16,326 nucleotides of DNA. Origin: Verrucomicrobia bacterium 12-59-8 (GTDB lineage: Bacteria > Verrucomicrobiota > Verrucomicrobiae > Verrucomicrobiales > Verrucomicrobiaceae). Location of the stretch: the NCBI GenBank assembly GCA_002279765.1, contig NCCR01000091.1, positions 4,984 through 21,309 on the forward strand. Direction: 5' to 3'. Under the pieces are notes generated by a model that was given only the letters and a program-made list of their open reading frames with translations, was not told where the DNA came from and searched no databases. Of this stretch, positions 15,126 to 16,326 are shown piece by piece (position 1 is the first letter of the stretch; the number at the start of each line of letters is the position of its first letter). Position numbers and translations under genes: made by a program.

Positions 15126-15229
15126 GCATCGCTCCGCGATGCGAGGAAGTCATGCCAGGGGAACGCGCGGAAACGAGGGGTGTCGTTGCGCTCAACCGCC
15201 TCGCTACAGGCTGAGATGGCTCCGCCATC
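15126..15229. repeat. Pair of TCC-loop hairpins
   Basis: GCATCGC-TCC-GCGATGC (15126-15142) and GATGGC-TCC-GCCATC (15215-15229) are perfect stems with different arms. They share the central GC-TCC-GC. This looks like one hairpin class with diverged but re-paired stems. Two weaker hairpins lie between them. Confidence 0.5.
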
Positions 15230-15236
15230 AGAGACA

Positions 15237-15287
15237 TGGGCGTTTTCCACACGCTCGCGACGGGAGGGCTGTCGCCACACCCATCCT
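15237..15287. repeat. Dispersed approximately 50-nt structured element, copy B
   Basis: It shares TGGG-GTTTT at the start, CGCTC in the middle and the exact 14-mer CTGTCGCCACACCC at the end with 11151-11200, with one gap in the alignment. The end arms (15238-15243 and 15277-15282) pair with one mismatch. It lies just past the doxX terminator. Confidence 0.6.
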
Positions 15288-15313
15288 GCCCTGTTTACGT
15301 CAGACCGTTTCTG

Positions 15314-15343
15314 AAAAGGCCCGGCAGCGTGAGCTGCCGGGCC
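15314..15343 (-). terminator. Rho-independent terminator of the DoxX-family gene
   Basis: On the - strand a perfect 10-bp stem (GGCCCGGCAG / CTGCCGGGCC) with the loop CTCACG is followed by TTTT. It begins 20 nt after the TAA. This is the strongest hairpin in the window. Confidence 0.85.
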
Positions 15344-15362
15344 AGTGAGATTCAAAAAGCAA

Positions 15363-15770
15363 TTATTCGCGGTCCACGGAGAACTTGCCAGCGCCGGTGA
15401 ACAGGAGGGTCACGTAGGCGATGAGGTAGATCATGGCGAGTTCGCCGTTGTGCTCTCCCACCAGCGCTGACTTGTGCACGAAAAAGAAAGCGGAGCCCAT
15501 GGTGGCGGCGAGCACCAGTGCTGCGAAACGGGTGAACAGGCCTGCGATCAACAAGGCGGAGCAAACCACCTCCGCGAAGACGGCCAAGCCGAGATTCACG
15601 TTGGCGGGAAGACCAAACAAGGCGGGGAATTTCTCCAAGGTGGCGGAGAAGTTCAGCATCTTGCCGCGACCATGGAGAAGCAGCATGGAAAAACCGAGGG
15701 CAACACGCAGGATGAGCAGACCGTAGTCAGGTGACTTTGGCAGGAATGACAGTTTCAGGAGCTTGAGCAT
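15363..15770 (-). CDS. DoxX-family membrane protein
   Basis: This 135-residue protein has four hydrophobic segments: LLILRVALGFSMLLLHG (about 18-34), LGLAVFAEVVCSALLIAGLF (60-79), FAALVLAATMGSAFFFVH (82-99) and LAMIYLIAYVTLLFTGAG (111-128). The order, the 'LRVALGFSMLLLHGRGKM' opening, 'FAEVVCSALLIAGLFTRFAAL' and the C-terminal 'LLFTGAGKFSVD' match the DoxX/DoxD-like family, whose members are small inner-membrane proteins linked loosely to thiol or oxidative metabolism. It appears monocistronic, with a strong terminator, so context gives no partner. The start is ATG 15770, with no Shine-Dalgarno. A palindrome GCATG-GT-CATGC (15809-15820) lies 39 bp upstream and might be an operator, though this is weak. 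Confidence 0.85.
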   Translation of the reverse strand: MLKLLKLSFLPKSPDYGLLILRVALGFSMLLLHGRGKMLNFSATLEKFPALFGLPANVNLGLAVFAEVVCSALLIAGLFTRFAALVLAATMGSAFFFVHKSALVGEHNGELAMIYLIAYVTLLFTGAGKFSVDRE

Positions 15771-15945
15771 TGATGTGTGTGAGTTCGAGTTAGCGGGGAT
15801 TTATCAGAGCATGGTCATGCCCTGTCTCCGGCGACAAGCCTAAAATTTTACCTGCGAATGCAGGAAATGGATAAGTGGCTGCGTAGGGGCGGGCCAAGGG
15901 AGAGCGGCTCACCAGAACGGGCTGCTGCGGAGCCGCGAAGCGAAC

Positions 15946-15964
15946 CCCGAACTACGTACCCAGA
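15946..15964 (+). repeat. 19-nt dispersed motif, copy 2
   Basis: CCCGAACTACGTACCCAGA; it differs from 5663-5681 at two positions. It lies in non-coding DNA, as does the other copy. Confidence 0.4.
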
Positions 15965-16002
15965 GGTCGGCGGAGGAACGTCATCACGGAGGCGTTGCGG
16001 CG

Positions 16003-16103
16003 GGTTGTGTCACCGCTACGCGGTTCCACGAATGTCATCAGCGTATGCTGACGTATACCGTGGGTTGGCACCCACGGCTACGGTTGTGTCAGCGCTACGC
16101 GCT
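16003..16103. repeat. Array of four stem-loops with covarying outer copies
   Basis: Stem-loop 1 is ACCGC-TAC-GCGGT (16012-16024). Stem-loop 2 is TCAGC-GTAT-GCTGA (16038-16051). Stem-loop 3 is CCGTGGGT-TGGC-ACCCACGG (16058-16077). Stem-loop 4 is AGCGC-TAC-GCGCT (16091-16103). Stem-loops 1 and 4 follow the same 10-mer GGTTGTGTCA (16003-16012 and 16082-16091). They differ by a C-G to G-C swap that keeps the stem paired. All four stems are perfect. The transcribed strand, if any, is unknown. Confidence 0.7.
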
Positions 16104-16126
16104 TTATGAGAAAGCAGCCCAGATGA

Positions 16127-16145
16127 CGGGGGCAGGATGCCCCCG
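16127..16145 (-). terminator. G/C hairpin after valS, possible terminator
   Basis: A 7-bp stem CGGGGGC / GCCCCCG with a 5-nt loop starts 8 nt after the valS stop. No T-run follows on the - strand (the next bases are TCATCTGGG), so it is either a weak terminator or a 3'-end stabiliser. Confidence 0.35.
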
Positions 16146-16152
16146 CTCCTGG

Positions 16153-16326
16153 TCAACCGAGGGCGGACATCATTTCTTTGAGCTTGGCGAGTTTTTCCTG
16201 CCAGTCGGTTTTGCGCTGCTGGTGCTCGTCGAGGACTTTTTGCGGGACTTTGGAGGTGAACTTTTCGTCGGCGAGTTTGGCGGTGACCTTTTCCAATTCG
16301 GATTCGACTTTGGCGACTTCTTTGCC
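16153..16326 (-). CDS. valS: Valyl-tRNA synthetase, C-terminal end (5' part outside window)
   Basis: The last 57 codons of a gene read leftward are open to the window edge, with TGA at 16155-16153. The peptide 'GKEVAKVESELEKVTAKLAD' followed by 'EKFTSKVPQKVLDEHQQRK' and 'WQEKLAKLKEMMSAL' is a charged helical hairpin. It matches the ValRS C-terminal coiled-coil arm, usually 'L.KE..kle.e....e.KL.N..F..kAP..Vv..e..k....e..l..l...l..L'. This arm contacts tRNA-Val. The rest of the enzyme lies beyond the edge, so the call rests on this tail alone, but the 'KL..e.F..K.P..V' pattern is distinctive. Confidence 0.8.
   Translation of the reverse strand, partial: GKEVAKVESELEKVTAKLADEKFTSKVPQKVLDEHQQRKTDWQEKLAKLKEMMSALG

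Larger units (their letters stand above)
14923..15362. other. Gene-free 440-bp region with several hairpins and a dispersed repeat
   Basis: No credible coding frame was found: the open frames here on both strands have repeat-like, low-quality translations. The region contains, left to right, a perfect 7-bp hairpin with loop TCC (15126-15142), GTTG/CAAC with loop CGCT (15185-15196), GCCT/AGGC with loop CGCTAC (15198-15211), a perfect 6-bp hairpin with loop TCC (15215-15229), repeat copy B (15237-15287) and the doxX terminator (15314-15343). The aguB promoter must lie within it or just to its left (14923-15060), but no clear -35/-10 pair was seen. Confidence 0.6.
15771..16152. other. Gene-free 382-bp region holding a stem-loop array
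   Basis: This is the gap between valS and the DoxX gene, both read leftward. It holds a short palindrome (15809-15820), a CCTGC/GCAGG hairpin next to TAAAATTTTA (15841-15864), the second copy of the 19-nt motif (15946-15964), four perfect stem-loops (16003-16103) and a G/C hairpin next to the valS stop (16127-16145). An 83-codon + frame (15858-16109) is open, but its translation is Arg/Ala-rich and set by the repeats, so I do not call it. Confidence 0.6.

Noticed and set aside
15858..16109. 83-codon + frame in the doxX-valS gap
   Set aside because: Its Arg/Ala-rich translation follows the hairpin repeats, and there is no ribosome site or known domain.

Overview
The window is GC-rich, gene-dense bacterial chromosome. 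The best lineage guess is Verrucomicrobia, near Prosthecobacter or Verrucomicrobium. The reasons are secreted proteins with SHD1-type and similar small 'dGk..y...pdGvsf.h..G' domains, a papain-like protease fused to SHD1, a plant/cyanobacterial-style GlgC tail, few Shine-Dalgarno sequences, and intergenic spaces filled with short structured repeats. This placement is inference from gene content; no rRNA or other phylogenetic marker is present.

Layout: (1) 1-1993, + strand: the 3' end of glgC, then an exported SHD1 plus C39-like cysteine protease. (2) 2091-8641, almost all on the - strand: a BcrA-type ABC ATPase, its permease and panC linked by ATGA overlaps, then a small HNH-like protein, then aroC and a small membrane protein. 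A 1719-bp IS1182-family element (3939-5657) splits this run between the HNH-like gene and aroC. It sits between TAAA duplications in what was the loop of a stem-loop, and its transposase gene appears frameshifted near the 5' end. (3) 8776-11118, + strand: a sensorless histidine kinase, then two tandem paralogous secreted proteins with low-complexity tails. (4) 11216-14922, - strand: rpmB with a clear promoter and terminator, a lipoprotein of an unnamed conserved family, and the aguB-aguA pair converting agmatine to putrescine. (5) 14923-16326: a DoxX-family membrane protein and the 3' end of valS, separated by two gene-free stretches (440 and 382 bp).

The core metabolism is ordinary: glycogen synthesis, chorismate, pantothenate, putrescine, L28 and ValRS. 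The less ordinary material is the non-coding structure. One approximately 50-nt element occurs beyond the terminators of both rpmB and doxX in the same orientation. A run of four perfect stem-loops lies upstream of doxX, and its outer two are copies that differ by a compensated base pair. Two hairpins with different stems share a TCC loop, and a 19-nt motif recurs beside the IS and in the doxX-valS gap. I see no CRISPR array, tRNA, rRNA, prophage, or defence or secretion system. The most plausible undescribed item is the family of structured intergenic repeats.
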